Shown: positions 34,503 to 43,790, counted from the first letter of the stretch. The stretch is DNA of 64,000 nt from Phaeospirillum sp. (GCA_030651575.1 JAUSFB010000013.1:29070-93069); one strand, 5' to 3'. Program-made: numbers and translations. The notes: generated from the sequence alone by a model not told the origin.

Positions 34503-34595
34503 CCCTCAGTCGCCGGGCGGGCGCATCCGCGCCCTTGGCTTTCGCGGCACGGGCCGCACTGGCCTTTGGCCGCAACTCCGCACCCTTGGCGCGTC
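34503..34595 (-). repeat. Intercistronic structured repeat, sat-qmoA copy
   Basis: On the minus strand this runs from the sat stop codon (TGACGCGCCAAGG) to ACTGAGGG. It contains GGCC-AAA-GGCC and GGGCGC-GGA(T)-GCGCCC hairpins. Compared with 25526-25605, the first stem changed GGGC/GCCC to GGCC/GGCC and the second GCGAAC/GTTCGC to GGGCGC/GCGCCC, so pairing is kept by double changes. The GCCAAG...CGGA module occurs twice. It lies in the sense direction between sat and qmoA. Confidence 0.7.
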
Positions 34596-35766
34596 AGCCT
34601 AGACTGGCGTAGTACTCGCGCAGGATCGCCACCACTTCCGGGCGGCTGAATTCGGGCGGGATGGGCTCGCCCTTGGACAGCATCTCGCGCTGTTTGGTGC
34701 CCGAGATGTTGACCTGATCCTCCTTGCCGTGGGGGCAGGTCTTGGCGGTGGCCATGCCGTAGCACTTCTTGCAAAAGAAGGTGATGTCGATCTTCAGCGC
34801 CTGGGTTTCCAGCGCGCCGGGCCACAGGGTGTCGAAGATGTGCTGGGCGTCGAACGGGCCGTAATAGTCGCCGACTCCGGCATGGTCGCGCCCGACGATC
34901 AGGTGCGAACAGCCGAAATTCTGGCGGATCAGGGCGTGGATCAGGGCCTCGCGCGGGCCAGCATAGCGCATCTCGATGGGATAGCCGGCCTGGATCACCG
35001 TGCCGGGCACGAAATAGCCCTGGATCATGGCGTCGATGGCCTTGGTGCGGACCTCGGCCGGGATGTCGCCGGGCTTCAGCTTGCCCAGCACCTGGTGGAT
35101 GAACACCCCGTCGCAGACCTCGATCGCGATCTTGGCCAGATGCTCGTGCGAGCGGTGCATGGGGTTGCGGGTCTGGAAGGCGGCCACCTTCGACCAGCCC
35201 TTTTCGGCGAAGACGGCGCGGGATTCAGCGGGGCGCAGATAAAGGCCCTTGTACTTGGTCGGGTACTCGCCCTCGGACAGGCAGCGGACCCGGCCGGCCA
35301 GATTGACCGGCCCCTGCTCGTTGACCTTTTCGACGCCGGGATGCTTTGGGTCGGTGGTGCGGTAGATGTGCTGGCACTCGAAGGCGCGGTCGATCTCGTA
35401 CTTTTCCGAGACCTCCATCACCGCCATGATCTCGCCGGTTTCGCCATCGACCAGCGCCACTTCGTCGCCGTCCTTGATGGCCTTGGCCAGCTCGCGCGAG
35501 CAGGACAGCGTGATGGGGATCGGCCAGAACAGGCCGGAGGCGGTGCGCATATCGGCGCAGACGCCGCGCCAGTCGGCCGAGCCCATGAAGCCGTCTAACG
35601 GGGTATAGGCCCCCATGGCCAGCATGATGACGTCGGATGTCTCGCGGCTGGTCATGGGCACGGGGCGTAGGGTCGCCGCGCGCTTCAGCTCATCCTTGCG
35701 TTCGATCTCGGGCAACAGCAACGGCTTGAGCGAGCCGCCGCCATGAGGCTGCACCAGCTTGGACAT
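34594..35766 (-). CDS. sat: ATP sulfurylase (dissimilatory type)
   Basis: A 390-residue homo-oligomeric ATP sulfurylase. Run in the oxidative direction it converts APS plus pyrophosphate to sulfate and ATP. The active-site motifs are present: [14 protein letters not shown] (QxRNP and HxxH) and [21 protein letters not shown] zinc ribbon follows ([20 protein letters not shown]). Start ATG 35766 ([11 protein letters not shown]). It heads the sat-qmoAB-hdrCB operon, and aprBA lie divergently beyond mazG. This grouping points to dissimilatory sulfur metabolism rather than assimilation, which uses cysDN. Confidence 0.95.
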   Translation of the reverse strand: MSKLVQPHGGGSLKPLLLPEIERKDELKRAATLRPVPMTSRETSDVIMLAMGAYTPLDGFMGSADWRGVCADMRTASGLFWPIPITLSCSRELAKAIKDGDEVALVDGETGEIMAVMEVSEKYEIDRAFECQHIYRTTDPKHPGVEKVNEQGPVNLAGRVRCLSEGEYPTKYKGLYLRPAESRAVFAEKGWSKVAAFQTRNPMHRSHEHLAKIAIEVCDGVFIHQVLGKLKPGDIPAEVRTKAIDAMIQGYFVPGTVIQAGYPIEMRYAGPREALIHALIRQNFGCSHLIVGRDHAGVGDYYGPFDAQHIFDTLWPGALETQALKIDITFFCKKCYGMATAKTCPHGKEDQVNISGTKQREMLSKGEPIPPEFSRPEVVAILREYYASLG

Positions 35767-35876
35767 GTCTCCGGCACTCCCATCTCTCATTTTTTGCGGA
35801 AGCCTCTAGCGGGCCTCTCGTCGCACATTATGAAAGTCTAAATTATAACTCTTTTCCACAAGAATCTGCTGTTGTA
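35767..35876 (-). promoter_or_regulatory. AT-rich promoter region of sat operon
   Basis: This 110-base gap is far more AT-rich than its surroundings. On the minus strand TATAAT occurs at 35842-35847, but no good -35 box sits 16-18 bases upstream, so an activator-dependent promoter is possible. Confidence 0.3.
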
Positions 35877-36245
35877 CTAAAGTTCGTTATATTTCCGGGC
35901 GTTGCCCCTGGATTTATCCGCCGGGTATTTGGCGTCGTTGCGGACGATCTTGGCCGCCGCCGCCCGCACCAGATCGATGTCGAGGCGCTGGGTCAGCAGC
36001 AGCAGGTAGAGGAATACGTCGGCGCATTCCTCCTCCAGCCGGGCCTTGACCGCCGGGTCGGCGACCGCGTCCTCGACCTCGGCATCGGTCTTCCACTGGG
36101 TGACTTCCAGCAGTTCGGCCGCTTCCAGGGTCAGCGAGACGATCAGGTTCTTGACGGTATGGAACTGCCGCCAGTCGCGGGCGTCGCGGAAGGCGATCAG
36201 CCGCCCGGTCAGCTCGGCCAACGAGGGTGATTCCGTTTCTTTCAT
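35877..36245 (-). CDS. MazG-like nucleotide pyrophosphohydrolase
   Basis: A 122-residue all-alpha NTP pyrophosphatase of the MazG/dCTPase type, which hydrolyses non-canonical or excess (d)NTPs. The metal-binding E-x2-E and E-x2-D motifs are visible: TLEAAELLEVTQW and LEEECADVFLYLLLL. Single domain, normal length. It sits between sat (minus) and aprB (plus), probably unrelated to sulfur metabolism, though it could share transcription with sat. Confidence 0.87.
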   Translation of the reverse strand: MKETESPSLAELTGRLIAFRDARDWRQFHTVKNLIVSLTLEAAELLEVTQWKTDAEVEDAVADPAVKARLEEECADVFLYLLLLTQRLDIDLVRAAAAKIVRNDAKYPADKSRGNARKYNEL

Positions 36246-36324
36246 GATTTCAGCCGGATGGGTTCTTAAGTTACAGGGATTCCAGAGTTAACGAAATTGT
36301 CTGGCGCGTCTGGTATCTCACGCA

Positions 36325-36353
36325 TTGCAAATATGTAAAACACGTAATATAAA
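36325..36353 (+). promoter_or_regulatory. Candidate sigma70 promoter of aprBA
   Basis: TTGCAA (36325-36330) and TATAAA (36348-36353) are separated by 17 bases in an AT-rich stretch. This leaves an untranslated leader of roughly 105 bases before the aprB ATG. Confidence 0.5.
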
Positions 36354-36467
36354 TGGGGAATAGCCGGTCGACCCCGAATGGGCGGATGCAGCTTTGCGCC
36401 GCGCCTCCGGGTAACGACATTGGCGACGAGAGGGAGACCCGCCGAAAAGGCAATAGGGGAGGTTTTT

Positions 36468-36890
36468 ATGCCCACGTTTGTCCATACTGAAAAGTGCGAC
36501 GGTTGCAAGGGCGGCACGGTCACCGCCTGCATGTATATTTGCCCTAATAATCTTATGAAGCTCGATACCAGCCGGATGAAGGCCTTCAATCAAGAGCCTG
36601 ATCAGTGCTGGGAGTGTCAGTGCTGCGTCAAGGCTTGCCCGCAGCAGGCCATCGAGGTTCGCGCCTATCAGGACTTCGTTCCGATGGGTGGCGCCGTTAT
36701 CCCCATGCGCACCGACAGTGCCATCATGTGGACCATCAAGTTCCGTGACGGTGAAGTGAAGCGCTTCAAGTTCCCGGTTCGCACCACGCCGGTTGGCTCC
36801 ATCGACCCCTATGCCGGTAAGACGGCTCCGGGCAGCCTGGACGACAACCTGCTGTTCACCGAGACCGGCAAGACCCTGCCCCGCATCTGA
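36468..36890 (+). CDS. aprB: APS reductase beta subunit
   Basis: A 140-residue ferredoxin-like iron-sulfur subunit of dissimilatory adenosine-5'-phosphosulfate reductase. Two [4Fe-4S] clusters are bound by CDGCKGGTVTACMYICP (residues about 10-26) and CWECQCCVKACPQQAI (about 47-62). The C-terminal tail (DPYAGKTAPGSLDDNLLFTE) wraps around AprA in known structures. AGGGGAGG lies before the ATG. It is followed by aprA after 54 bases. In this setting the enzyme most likely works in reverse, oxidising sulfite with AMP to APS. Confidence 0.96.
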   Translation: MPTFVHTEKCDGCKGGTVTACMYICPNNLMKLDTSRMKAFNQEPDQCWECQCCVKACPQQAIEVRAYQDFVPMGGAVIPMRTDSAIMWTIKFRDGEVKRFKFPVRTTPVGSIDPYAGKTAPGSLDDNLLFTETGKTLPRI

Positions 36891-36944
36891 CGCCTCGACG
36901 GTGACAGAGCAACAGGACCGCGCTTCCAAGGGAAGGAAACGACT

Positions 36945-38867
36945 ATGACCGAATATAGCTTCGGCAATCCCGAAATTATTGAAATCGATACCGACATTCT
37001 GATCATCGGCGGCGGTATGGCTGCTTGCGGCGCCGCCTTCGAGGCCCGCCGCTGGGCTCCCGACGCCAAGATCACCCTGGTCGACAAGGCCGCCATGGAC
37101 CGCTCCGGCGCCGTCGCCATGGGCCTGTCCGCCATCAACACCTATCTTGGCCCCGACCGCGACCCGTCCGATTACTGCCGCATGGTCTCCGCCGACCTGA
37201 TGGGCATCACCCGCGACGATCTGGTCTATGACGTGGGCCGCCATGTGGACGACTCGGTCCATATGTTCGAAGAATGGGGCCTGCCCATCTGGAAGGACAA
37301 GACCACCGAGGGCGTACCGCTGAAGGACGGCGGCAAGCCGGTCCGTTCGGGCAAGTGGCAGATCATGATCAACGGCGAGGGTTACAAGACCATCGTCGCC
37401 GAAGCCGCCAAGAAGGCCTTGGGCATCGAGAACATCATCGAGCGCTGCTTCATCGTGAAGATGCTGCTCGACAAGAACGAGCCCAACCGTATCGCCGGCG
37501 CCGTCGGCTTCTCGGTGCGCGAGCACAAGCTGTACGTCTTCCGCGCCAACACCATCTTGGACGTGGCCGGCGGCGCGGTGAACTGCTTCCGTCCGCGCTC
37601 CACCGGCGAGGGCAACGGCCGCACCTGGTATCCGGTGTGGAACTCGGGCTCGACCTACGCCATGGCGGCGGAAGTCGGCGCCGAGCTGACCATGATGGAA
37701 AACCGCTTCGTGCCGGCCCGCTTCAAGGACGGTTACGGCCCGGTGGGCGCATGGTTCCTGCTGTTCAAGTCCAAGGCCACCAACGGTTTTGGCGAGGACT
37801 ATGTGGTGAAGAACGCCGACATGCTGGCCGACTTCGCGCCCTACGACAAGGCGACGGTGGTTCCGACCTGCCTGCGTAACCACGCCATGCTGAAGGAAAT
37901 GAAGGAAGGCCGCGGCCCGATCCTGATGCAGACCCCGGCGGCCATGGCCAAGCTGGCCGAGACCATGACTCCCCAGGAGATCAAGCATCTCGAAGCCGAA
38001 GCCTGGGAAGACTTCCTCGACATGTGCATCGGTCAGGCCGGCGTCTGGGCGGGCAACAACATCCGTCCCGAAAAGACCGCTTCCGAGCTGATGCCGACCG
38101 AGCCCTACCTGCTGGGCAGCCATTCCGGCTGTTGCGGCATCTGGGTCTCCGGTCCGGAGGATCTCAGCTCTCCGGCCGAGTGGCGCTGGGGCTACAACCG
38201 CATGACCACCGTGAAGGGCCTGTTCACCGCCGGTGACGGCGTCGGCGCTTCGGGTCATAAGTTCTCGTCCGGCTCCCATGCCGAAGGCCGTATCGCCGCC
38301 AAGGAAATGGTCCGCTTCGTCCGCGATCACAAGGGCTACAAGCCCGAGCTCAAGGGCGACATCAAGGCCATCACCGAAGAGATCTATCAGCCGGTTCGCA
38401 CCTATCTCGAGCACAAGGACAAGACCACCGCCGAGGATGTGAACCCCAACTACATCCTGCCGCGCATGCTTCAGATGCGTCTGCAAAAGCTGATGGACGA
38501 GTATGTGGCCGGCGTGTCCACCTACTACAACACCAACGGCAAGCTGCTGGACATGGGCCTGCACTACCTGACCATGCTCAAGGAAGACAGCAAGAAGATG
38601 CGCGCCAAGGACCTGCACGAGTTGATGCGGGCCTGGGAGAACTACCATCGCATCATCACCGCCGAGGCGCATCTGCGGCACATCATGTTCCGCGAGGAGA
38701 CCCGCTATCCGGGCTTCTACTACCGCGCCGACTATCCGAAGCTGAACGAGGCTGACTGGAAGTGCTTCGTCAACAGCCGCATCGATCCCGACACCGGCGA
38801 CTGGAAGTGCTTCAAGCGCGCCCATGTCGACATGGTCGAGAAGCGCTACGAAGGCCAGGGCCACTGA
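36945..38867 (+). CDS. aprA: APS reductase alpha subunit
   Basis: A 640-residue FAD enzyme, catalytic subunit of APS reductase. The FAD motif is ILIIGGGMAACGAAFEARRW, and further family blocks include KAAMDRSGAVAMGLSAINTY, GGAVNCFRPRSTGEGNGRTW and GLFTAGDGVGASGHKFSSGS. Length and composition are typical. AAGGGAAGG lies before the ATG. Codon use is strongly biased to C-ending codons, like the ribosomal genes, suggesting high expression. A strong terminator follows at 38898. With sat and qmo it forms the AMP-dependent sulfite oxidation route. Confidence 0.97.
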   Translation: MTEYSFGNPEIIEIDTDILIIGGGMAACGAAFEARRWAPDAKITLVDKAAMDRSGAVAMGLSAINTYLGPDRDPSDYCRMVSADLMGITRDDLVYDVGRHVDDSVHMFEEWGLPIWKDKTTEGVPLKDGGKPVRSGKWQIMINGEGYKTIVAEAAKKALGIENIIERCFIVKMLLDKNEPNRIAGAVGFSVREHKLYVFRANTILDVAGGAVNCFRPRSTGEGNGRTWYPVWNSGSTYAMAAEVGAELTMMENRFVPARFKDGYGPVGAWFLLFKSKATNGFGEDYVVKNADMLADFAPYDKATVVPTCLRNHAMLKEMKEGRGPILMQTPAAMAKLAETMTPQEIKHLEAEAWEDFLDMCIGQAGVWAGNNIRPEKTASELMPTEPYLLGSHSGCCGIWVSGPEDLSSPAEWRWGYNRMTTVKGLFTAGDGVGASGHKFSSGSHAEGRIAAKEMVRFVRDHKGYKPELKGDIKAITEEIYQPVRTYLEHKDKTTAEDVNPNYILPRMLQMRLQKLMDEYVAGVSTYYNTNGKLLDMGLHYLTMLKEDSKKMRAKDLHELMRAWENYHRIITAEAHLRHIMFREETRYPGFYYRADYPKLNEADWKCFVNSRIDPDTGDWKCFKRAHVDMVEKRYEGQGH

Positions 38868-38897
38868 GCCCTGTTTCAAAGCAGCACCGATGATGTG

Positions 38898-38925
38898 ACG
38901 GGGTGCCGGCTTGCCGGCACCCCGT
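38898..38925 (+). terminator. Intrinsic terminator after aprBA
   Basis: A 12-13 bp perfect stem (ACGGGGTGCCGGC and complement, tiny loop) is followed by TTTCG on the plus strand. It lies 30 bases past the aprA stop. Confidence 0.85.
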
Positions 38926-38968
38926 TTTCGCTCCAAGATAGCCATTCCCTTGATCTGAGAGTGCCCCC

Positions 38969-39919
38969 ATGACCAACGCGCCCCGCACGCCCGATGATGA
39001 CGAGGATTATTACATCGACGAGGAGGAACTGGCCGAGAGCTGCTATGTGCCGGCCCAGCCCGATCTGCAACTCGAAGTGTTCGACGCGGTGCGCGGCGGA
39101 ACCCCGGTCAATCCGGTGCGGCTGAACGCCGAGGACACCTTTTGCTTCAGCTGTCACAAGGGCGTGTCGTGCTGGAACGAGTGCTGCCATGGCGCCGACA
39201 TTACCTTGACGCCGCTGGACATTTTGCGCCTGTCCAAGCATTTCGGTGTGCGCCCGGCCCAGTTTCTGGCCGAGTACACCGTCCCCGCCACCTTCGACAA
39301 GTCCAACCTGCCGGTCGCCAAGCTGAAGATGGGCGGAGCGGACGGCAAGGGCGCCTGTGCCTTCGTCACCGATGAGGGTTGCTCGGTCTACGCCGCCCGT
39401 CCGGCCACCTGCCGCTATTATCCCCTGGGCGTGGTCTCCATGAAGATGAAGGAGGCCGAGGCCAAGGAGGATTTCAACTTCATCGTCAGCGAACCCCACT
39501 GCAAAGGGCACGCGGAAACCAAGATCCAGAACGTCGCCGTCTATAAGGAAGAGCAGCAGGTCGCCGAGAACGAACGGGTCGATCGCGGCTGGATCGACAT
39601 TCTGATGAAGATGACATCGTGGAGCACCATGGGCGGCCCCATGGGCAAGGCACCTTCGGTTCAGACCCGCAAGATGTTCTTCATGGCCACCGCCGACGTG
39701 GACGCCTTCCGCAGCTTCGTCTTCAACACCCGCTTTCTCGACTCCTACGAAATCGCCCCCGAAGCGGTCGAGATCATCAAGACCGACGACGAAGCCCTGC
39801 TGCTGCTGGGTTATGACTGGCTGAAAGCCGTGCTGTTCAACGAGCCGACTCTGATCTTGAAGGAACACGTCCTCCAAGGCGCCATCGCCAAGGCGCGGAC
39901 GGATATGGGCGCGGCCTAG
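38969..39919 (+). CDS. YkgJ-family cysteine-cluster protein
   Basis: A 316-residue cytosolic protein with the YkgJ-type cysteine cluster, predicted to bind zinc or iron: CFSCHKGVSCWNECCHGADI (residues about 54-73), then ACAFVTDEGCSVYAARPATC and RYYPLG (about 130-155), and EPHCKGH. The acidic N-terminus (DDDEDYYIDEEEL) is low-complexity. It lies between aprBA and soeABC on the same strand, which suggests a role in metal-centre assembly or redox partnering for the sulfur enzymes; this is inference. It is longer than minimal YkgJ proteins, with a C-terminal helical half of unknown role. Confidence 0.78.
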   Translation: MTNAPRTPDDDEDYYIDEEELAESCYVPAQPDLQLEVFDAVRGGTPVNPVRLNAEDTFCFSCHKGVSCWNECCHGADITLTPLDILRLSKHFGVRPAQFLAEYTVPATFDKSNLPVAKLKMGGADGKGACAFVTDEGCSVYAARPATCRYYPLGVVSMKMKEAEAKEDFNFIVSEPHCKGHAETKIQNVAVYKEEQQVAENERVDRGWIDILMKMTSWSTMGGPMGKAPSVQTRKMFFMATADVDAFRSFVFNTRFLDSYEIAPEAVEIIKTDDEALLLLGYDWLKAVLFNEPTLILKEHVLQGAIAKARTDMGAA

Positions 39920-39930
39920 ACCTGTCGAGA

Positions 39931-39970
39931 GGGGGAAGGGGGCTTTGTCCACGAAAGAGCCGCCTTCCCC
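39931..39970 (+). terminator. Imperfect hairpin before soeA
   Basis: GGGGGAAGG (39931-39939) can pair with CCTTCCCC (39963-39970), and an inner CTTT/AAAG pair adds to it. There is no T-run. A weak terminator for the YkgJ gene is possible. Confidence 0.3.
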
Positions 39971-40054
39971 TGACAGCCCCCTTTCCCGGTTGCCTTATTA
40001 GAACGCTCTAAAGTACTCTGTGTCGGAAGCACTTGACCAGAGAGGGGTGGTGGC

Positions 40055-42955
40055 ATGAGGGATCCCGCGTCCATACCGGATTCCGAGCTCGGGCGGTCCG
40101 AGGTCAAGACCACCACCTGTTACATGTGCGCCTGCCGCTGCGGCATCCGGGTGCATCTGCGCGACGGCGAAATCCGCTATATCGAGGGCAATCCCGATCA
40201 TCCGCTCAACAAGGGCGTGATGTGCGCCAAGGGCGCGTCGGGCATCATGAAGCAGTACTCGCCGGCCCGTCTGACCATGCCGTTGAAGCGCAAGGAAGGG
40301 GCCGAGCGCGGTACCAGCCAGTTCGAGCCCATCAGCTGGGAGGAGGCGTTCTCGACCCTGGCCGAGCGGCTGGGGCGTCTGCGCGCCACCGATCCGAAGA
40401 AATTCGCCATGTTCACCGGCCGCGACCAGATGCAGGCGCTGACCGGCATGTTCGCCAAGAATTTCGGCACGCCCAATTACGCCGCCCATGGCGGGTTCTG
40501 CTCGGTCAACATGGCCGCCGGCATGATCTATACCTTCGGCGGCAGCTTTTGGGAGTTCGGCGGCCCCGATCTGGAGCGGGCCAAGCTGTTCATCATGATC
40601 GGCACCGCCGAGGATCATCACTCCAACCCCATGAAGGTGGAGCTGAGCAAGTTCAAGCGCAGCGGCGGCCGCTTCATCGCGGTCAATCCGGTCCGCACCG
40701 GCTATGCCGCCATCGCCGACGAGTGGGTTCCCATCCGCCCCGGCACCGATGGGGCGCTGCTGCTGGCCTTGATCCACGAGATCATCAAGCTGGGCCTGTT
40801 CGACCGCGAGTTCCTGATCCGTTACACCAACGCTGCCGAGTTGGTGAACCAGGACTCCGCCAGCGACGACCACGGCCTGTTCGTGCGCGACCCCGACGTG
40901 CCGGTGCGGCCCGACACCTTCGAGACTCCCGACAAGCTGTGGTGGGACCGCCATAGCGACAAGCCGGTGGTTTCGCGCACGCCCGGCACCGATGGCCGCC
41001 TGATGGGCAGCTACGTCCTGCCCGACGGCATGCCGGTCAAGCCGTCCTTCCAGTTGCTGAAGGAGCGGGTCAAGGACTACACCCCCGATTGGGCCGAGGG
41101 CATCACCGGCATTCCCGCCGACACCATCCGTCGCCTCGCCCACGAGATGGGGGTGACGGCGCGCGACCAGACCATCGAACTGCCCATCGCCTGGACCGAT
41201 GCCTGGGGCGTCGAGCACGACAAGGTCACCGGCAATCCGGTCGCCTTCCACGCCATGCGCGGGCTGGCGGCCCATTCCAACGGCTTTCATTCCATCCGGG
41301 CGCTGGCCATCCTGATGACCCTGCTGGGCACCATCGACCGGCCCGGCGGGTTCCGCCACCGTGCCCCGTTTCCACGCCCGATTCCGCCCTGTCCCAAGCC
41401 GCCCAAGGGGCCGCAGGCGGTCAAGGCCGGCGAGCCGCTGACCGGAACGCCCCTGGGCTGGCCGGCCGATCCCGACGACCTGTCGGTGGACGCCAAGGGT
41501 AATCCGGTCCGCCTCGACAAGGGCTTTTCGTGGGAGTTCCCGCTGTCGGTCCACGGGCTGATGCACAACGCCATCACCAATGCCTGGAAGGGCGACCCCT
41601 ACCCCATCGACACCATGCTGCTGTTCATGGCCAACATGGCCTGGAACTCCAGCATGAATACGTCCGAGGTGCGCAAGATGCTCACCGACAAGGACGAGGC
41701 CGGCCAGTACAAGATTCCGTTCCTGGTGGTGTGCGACGCCTTCCAGTCCGAGACGGTGGCCTTCGCCGATCTGGTGCTGCCCGATACCAGTTATCTGGAG
41801 CGCCATGACGTCATGAGCATCCTGGATCGGCCGATCTCGGAGTTCGACGGGCCGGTGGATTCGGTCCGGGTGCCGATCTTGCCGCCGCTGGGCGATTCCA
41901 AGCCGTTCCAGGACGTGATCATCGAGTTGGGCACCCGGTTGAAGCTGCCCGGCTTCACCAATAAGGACGGCTCGCGCAAGTTCCGCGACTATCCCGACTT
42001 CATCGTCAATTTCGAGACCGAGCCGGGGTCCGGCATCGGCTTTCTGTCGGGATGGCGCGGCAAGTCGGGCGAAAAATTCCTGGTGGGCGAACCCAACCCC
42101 AACCAGTGGGAAATGTACGCCCGCAACAACAATCACTATCACCACGAACTGCCGCGCAGCTACCAGTACATGCGCAACTGGAACAAGGGGTATCTGGACT
42201 GGGCCTATCGCCACCGTCTGGTGCGCTACACCGATCCGGTCATTCCGCACATCTATTCCGAGGTGTTGCAGAAATTCCGGCTGGCGGGCGAGGGCAAATG
42301 GCGCGGCAAGCAGCCGCCCGATCATCTACGCGACCGGGTCAGGACCTTCTTTGATCCGCTGCCGTTCTATTACTCGCCGCTGGAATGGGGCAAGTCGGAC
42401 AGCAGCAGCTTCCCGTTGGCGGCGCTGACGCAGCGGCCCATGGCCATGTACCACTCTTGGGACTCGCAGAATGCCTGGCTGCGTCAGATTCATACCAGCA
42501 ACGTGCTGTTCGTCCATCCCAAGGTCGGAGCCGCCGGTAATTTCGAGGATGGCGGCTGGGTCTGGGTGGAAAGTCCGTGGGGCAAGGTCCGCTGCCAGGC
42601 CCGCTTCTCCGAGGCGCTGGAGCCCGGCACGGTGTGGACCTGGAACGCCATCGGCAAGGCCTCCGGGGCCTGGGGCCTGGACCCCGACGCCAACGAGTCG
42701 AAAAAGGGCTTCCTGCTCAATCACCTGATTACCGAGGAATTGCCCAACATGGCGGGCTCGCTGGCCATCTCCAATTCCGATCCGGTTACCGGTCAGGCGG
42801 CGTGGTACGACCTCAAGGTCCGGGTCACCGCCTGCAAGCCGGGCGAGGCCGAGGAAAGCTGGCCGCAATTCGACCCCATGACTCCGGTTCCCGGCCAGAC
42901 CATCGACTTCAAGACCAAGGTCCGCGCCTTCATGGCGGGGAGGAAGGGCAAATGA
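40055..42955 (+). CDS. soeA: Cytoplasmic sulfite dehydrogenase, Mo subunit SoeA
   Basis: A 966-residue molybdo-bis-guanine-dinucleotide oxidoreductase of the PsrA/PhsA/SoeA group. The N-terminal [4Fe-4S] site has C22, C25, C29 (CYMCACRCG) and C57 (GVMCAKGASG). The AAHGGFCSVNMAAGM segment holds a cysteine that is the likely Mo ligand. No Tat signal is present, so the enzyme is cytoplasmic, as expected for SoeA and unlike PsrA/PhsA. It leads a soeABC operon directly after apr genes, supporting direct sulfite oxidation to sulfate with quinone as acceptor. A polysulfide or thiosulfate reductase is the alternative. Confidence 0.87.
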   Translation: MRDPASIPDSELGRSEVKTTTCYMCACRCGIRVHLRDGEIRYIEGNPDHPLNKGVMCAKGASGIMKQYSPARLTMPLKRKEGAERGTSQFEPISWEEAFSTLAERLGRLRATDPKKFAMFTGRDQMQALTGMFAKNFGTPNYAAHGGFCSVNMAAGMIYTFGGSFWEFGGPDLERAKLFIMIGTAEDHHSNPMKVELSKFKRSGGRFIAVNPVRTGYAAIADEWVPIRPGTDGALLLALIHEIIKLGLFDREFLIRYTNAAELVNQDSASDDHGLFVRDPDVPVRPDTFETPDKLWWDRHSDKPVVSRTPGTDGRLMGSYVLPDGMPVKPSFQLLKERVKDYTPDWAEGITGIPADTIRRLAHEMGVTARDQTIELPIAWTDAWGVEHDKVTGNPVAFHAMRGLAAHSNGFHSIRALAILMTLLGTIDRPGGFRHRAPFPRPIPPCPKPPKGPQAVKAGEPLTGTPLGWPADPDDLSVDAKGNPVRLDKGFSWEFPLSVHGLMHNAITNAWKGDPYPIDTMLLFMANMAWNSSMNTSEVRKMLTDKDEAGQYKIPFLVVCDAFQSETVAFADLVLPDTSYLERHDVMSILDRPISEFDGPVDSVRVPILPPLGDSKPFQDVIIELGTRLKLPGFTNKDGSRKFRDYPDFIVNFETEPGSGIGFLSGWRGKSGEKFLVGEPNPNQWEMYARNNNHYHHELPRSYQYMRNWNKGYLDWAYRHRLVRYTDPVIPHIYSEVLQKFRLAGEGKWRGKQPPDHLRDRVRTFFDPLPFYYSPLEWGKSDSSSFPLAALTQRPMAMYHSWDSQNAWLRQIHTSNVLFVHPKVGAAGNFEDGGWVWVESPWGKVRCQARFSEALEPGTVWTWNAIGKASGAWGLDPDANESKKGFLLNHLITEELPNMAGSLAISNSDPVTGQAAWYDLKVRVTACKPGEAEESWPQFDPMTPVPGQTIDFKTKVRAFMAGRKGK

Positions 42956-42973
42956 GCATTGGGAACCACAATT

Positions 42974-43043
42974 CGACCGCAGGGAGTTGCGGGCAAGGGC
43001 CGACGCGCCTCGTGGCGCGTAGCCAAGGGCCGGCGCTTGAGGG
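42974..43043 (+). repeat. Intercistronic structured repeat, soeA-soeB copy
   Basis: It begins CGACCGCAGGGAGTTGCGGG, identical over 23 bases to 25526-25548, carries hairpin ACGCGCC-TCGT-GGCGCGT, shares GCGTAGCCAAG, and ends CGCTTGAGGG. The middle GCGAAC hairpin of the 25526 copy is deleted. The terminal GAGGG lies 9 bases before the soeB ATG and appears to be its ribosome binding site. Confidence 0.8.
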
Positions 43044-43052
43044 CCAACCATC

Positions 43053-43790
43053 ATGACCAAGGTCCAACTCGCGCTGGTCATCGACCTTAATGTCTGCGTC
43101 GGCTGCCATGCCTGCGTCACGTCGTGCAAGGAGTGGAACACCTCGGGCTGGGCCGGGCCGTTGGCCGATCAGAATCCTTACGGCGCCGATCCCACCGGCG
43201 TGTTCTTCAACCGCGTCCAGACCTATGAATGCGGCACCTATCCCAATACCGAGACCATCCACTTCCCCAAGAGCTGCCTGCATTGCGAGGAGCCGCCCTG
43301 CGTGCCGGTCTGCCCCACCGGAGCCAGCTATAAGCGGGAGGAGGATGGCATCGTCCTGGTGGATTACGACAAGTGCATCGGCTGCAAATACTGCTCGTGG
43401 TCGTGCCCTTACGGCGCTCGTGAGTTCGATCCGATCCAGGGCGTGATGAAGAAATGCACCCTGTGCGTCGACCGTATTTATGACAAGACCTTGCCCGAGG
43501 ATCGGCGCAAGCCGGCCTGCGTCCTAGCCTGCCCGACCTCGGCCCGCATCTTTGGCGACATCAACGATCCCGACTCCGAGGCCGCCAAGGCCATTCGCGA
43601 CGCCGGCGGTTTCCAGCTGATGCCGGAATGGGGCACCAATCCGGCCAATCACTATCTGCCCCGGCGCAAGACCACCATGACGCTGCACAAGGACGAGCTG
43701 GTGCGCGCCGACAATCCGCTGAAGATCGAGGGCGAACTGCCGCGGCCCAAGTTCAACGCGCCGTCCATCGACGACCTGTCGAGCTGGTGA
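43053..43790 (+). CDS. soeB: Sulfite dehydrogenase iron-sulfur subunit SoeB
   Basis: A 245-residue ferredoxin-type electron transfer subunit with four [4Fe-4S] motifs: CVGCHACVTSCKEW, CLHCEEPPCVPVCPTG, CIGCKYCSWSCPYGAR and CTLCVDR with CVLACPTSARIFGD. This is the DmsB/PsrB/SoeB pattern. It would wire SoeA to the membrane subunit SoeC. Its start codon is preceded by an intergenic repeat whose GAGGG acts as the ribosome binding site. No signal sequence. Confidence 0.92.
   Translation: MTKVQLALVIDLNVCVGCHACVTSCKEWNTSGWAGPLADQNPYGADPTGVFFNRVQTYECGTYPNTETIHFPKSCLHCEEPPCVPVCPTGASYKREEDGIVLVDYDKCIGCKYCSWSCPYGAREFDPIQGVMKKCTLCVDRIYDKTLPEDRRKPACVLACPTSARIFGDINDPDSEAAKAIRDAGGFQLMPEWGTNPANHYLPRRKTTMTLHKDELVRADNPLKIEGELPRPKFNAPSIDDLSSW

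Noticed and set aside
36318..42325. Minus-strand frames of 875 and 775 codons opposite aprBA and soeA
   Set aside because: Shadow frames of highly biased genes; the sense products are unmistakable.
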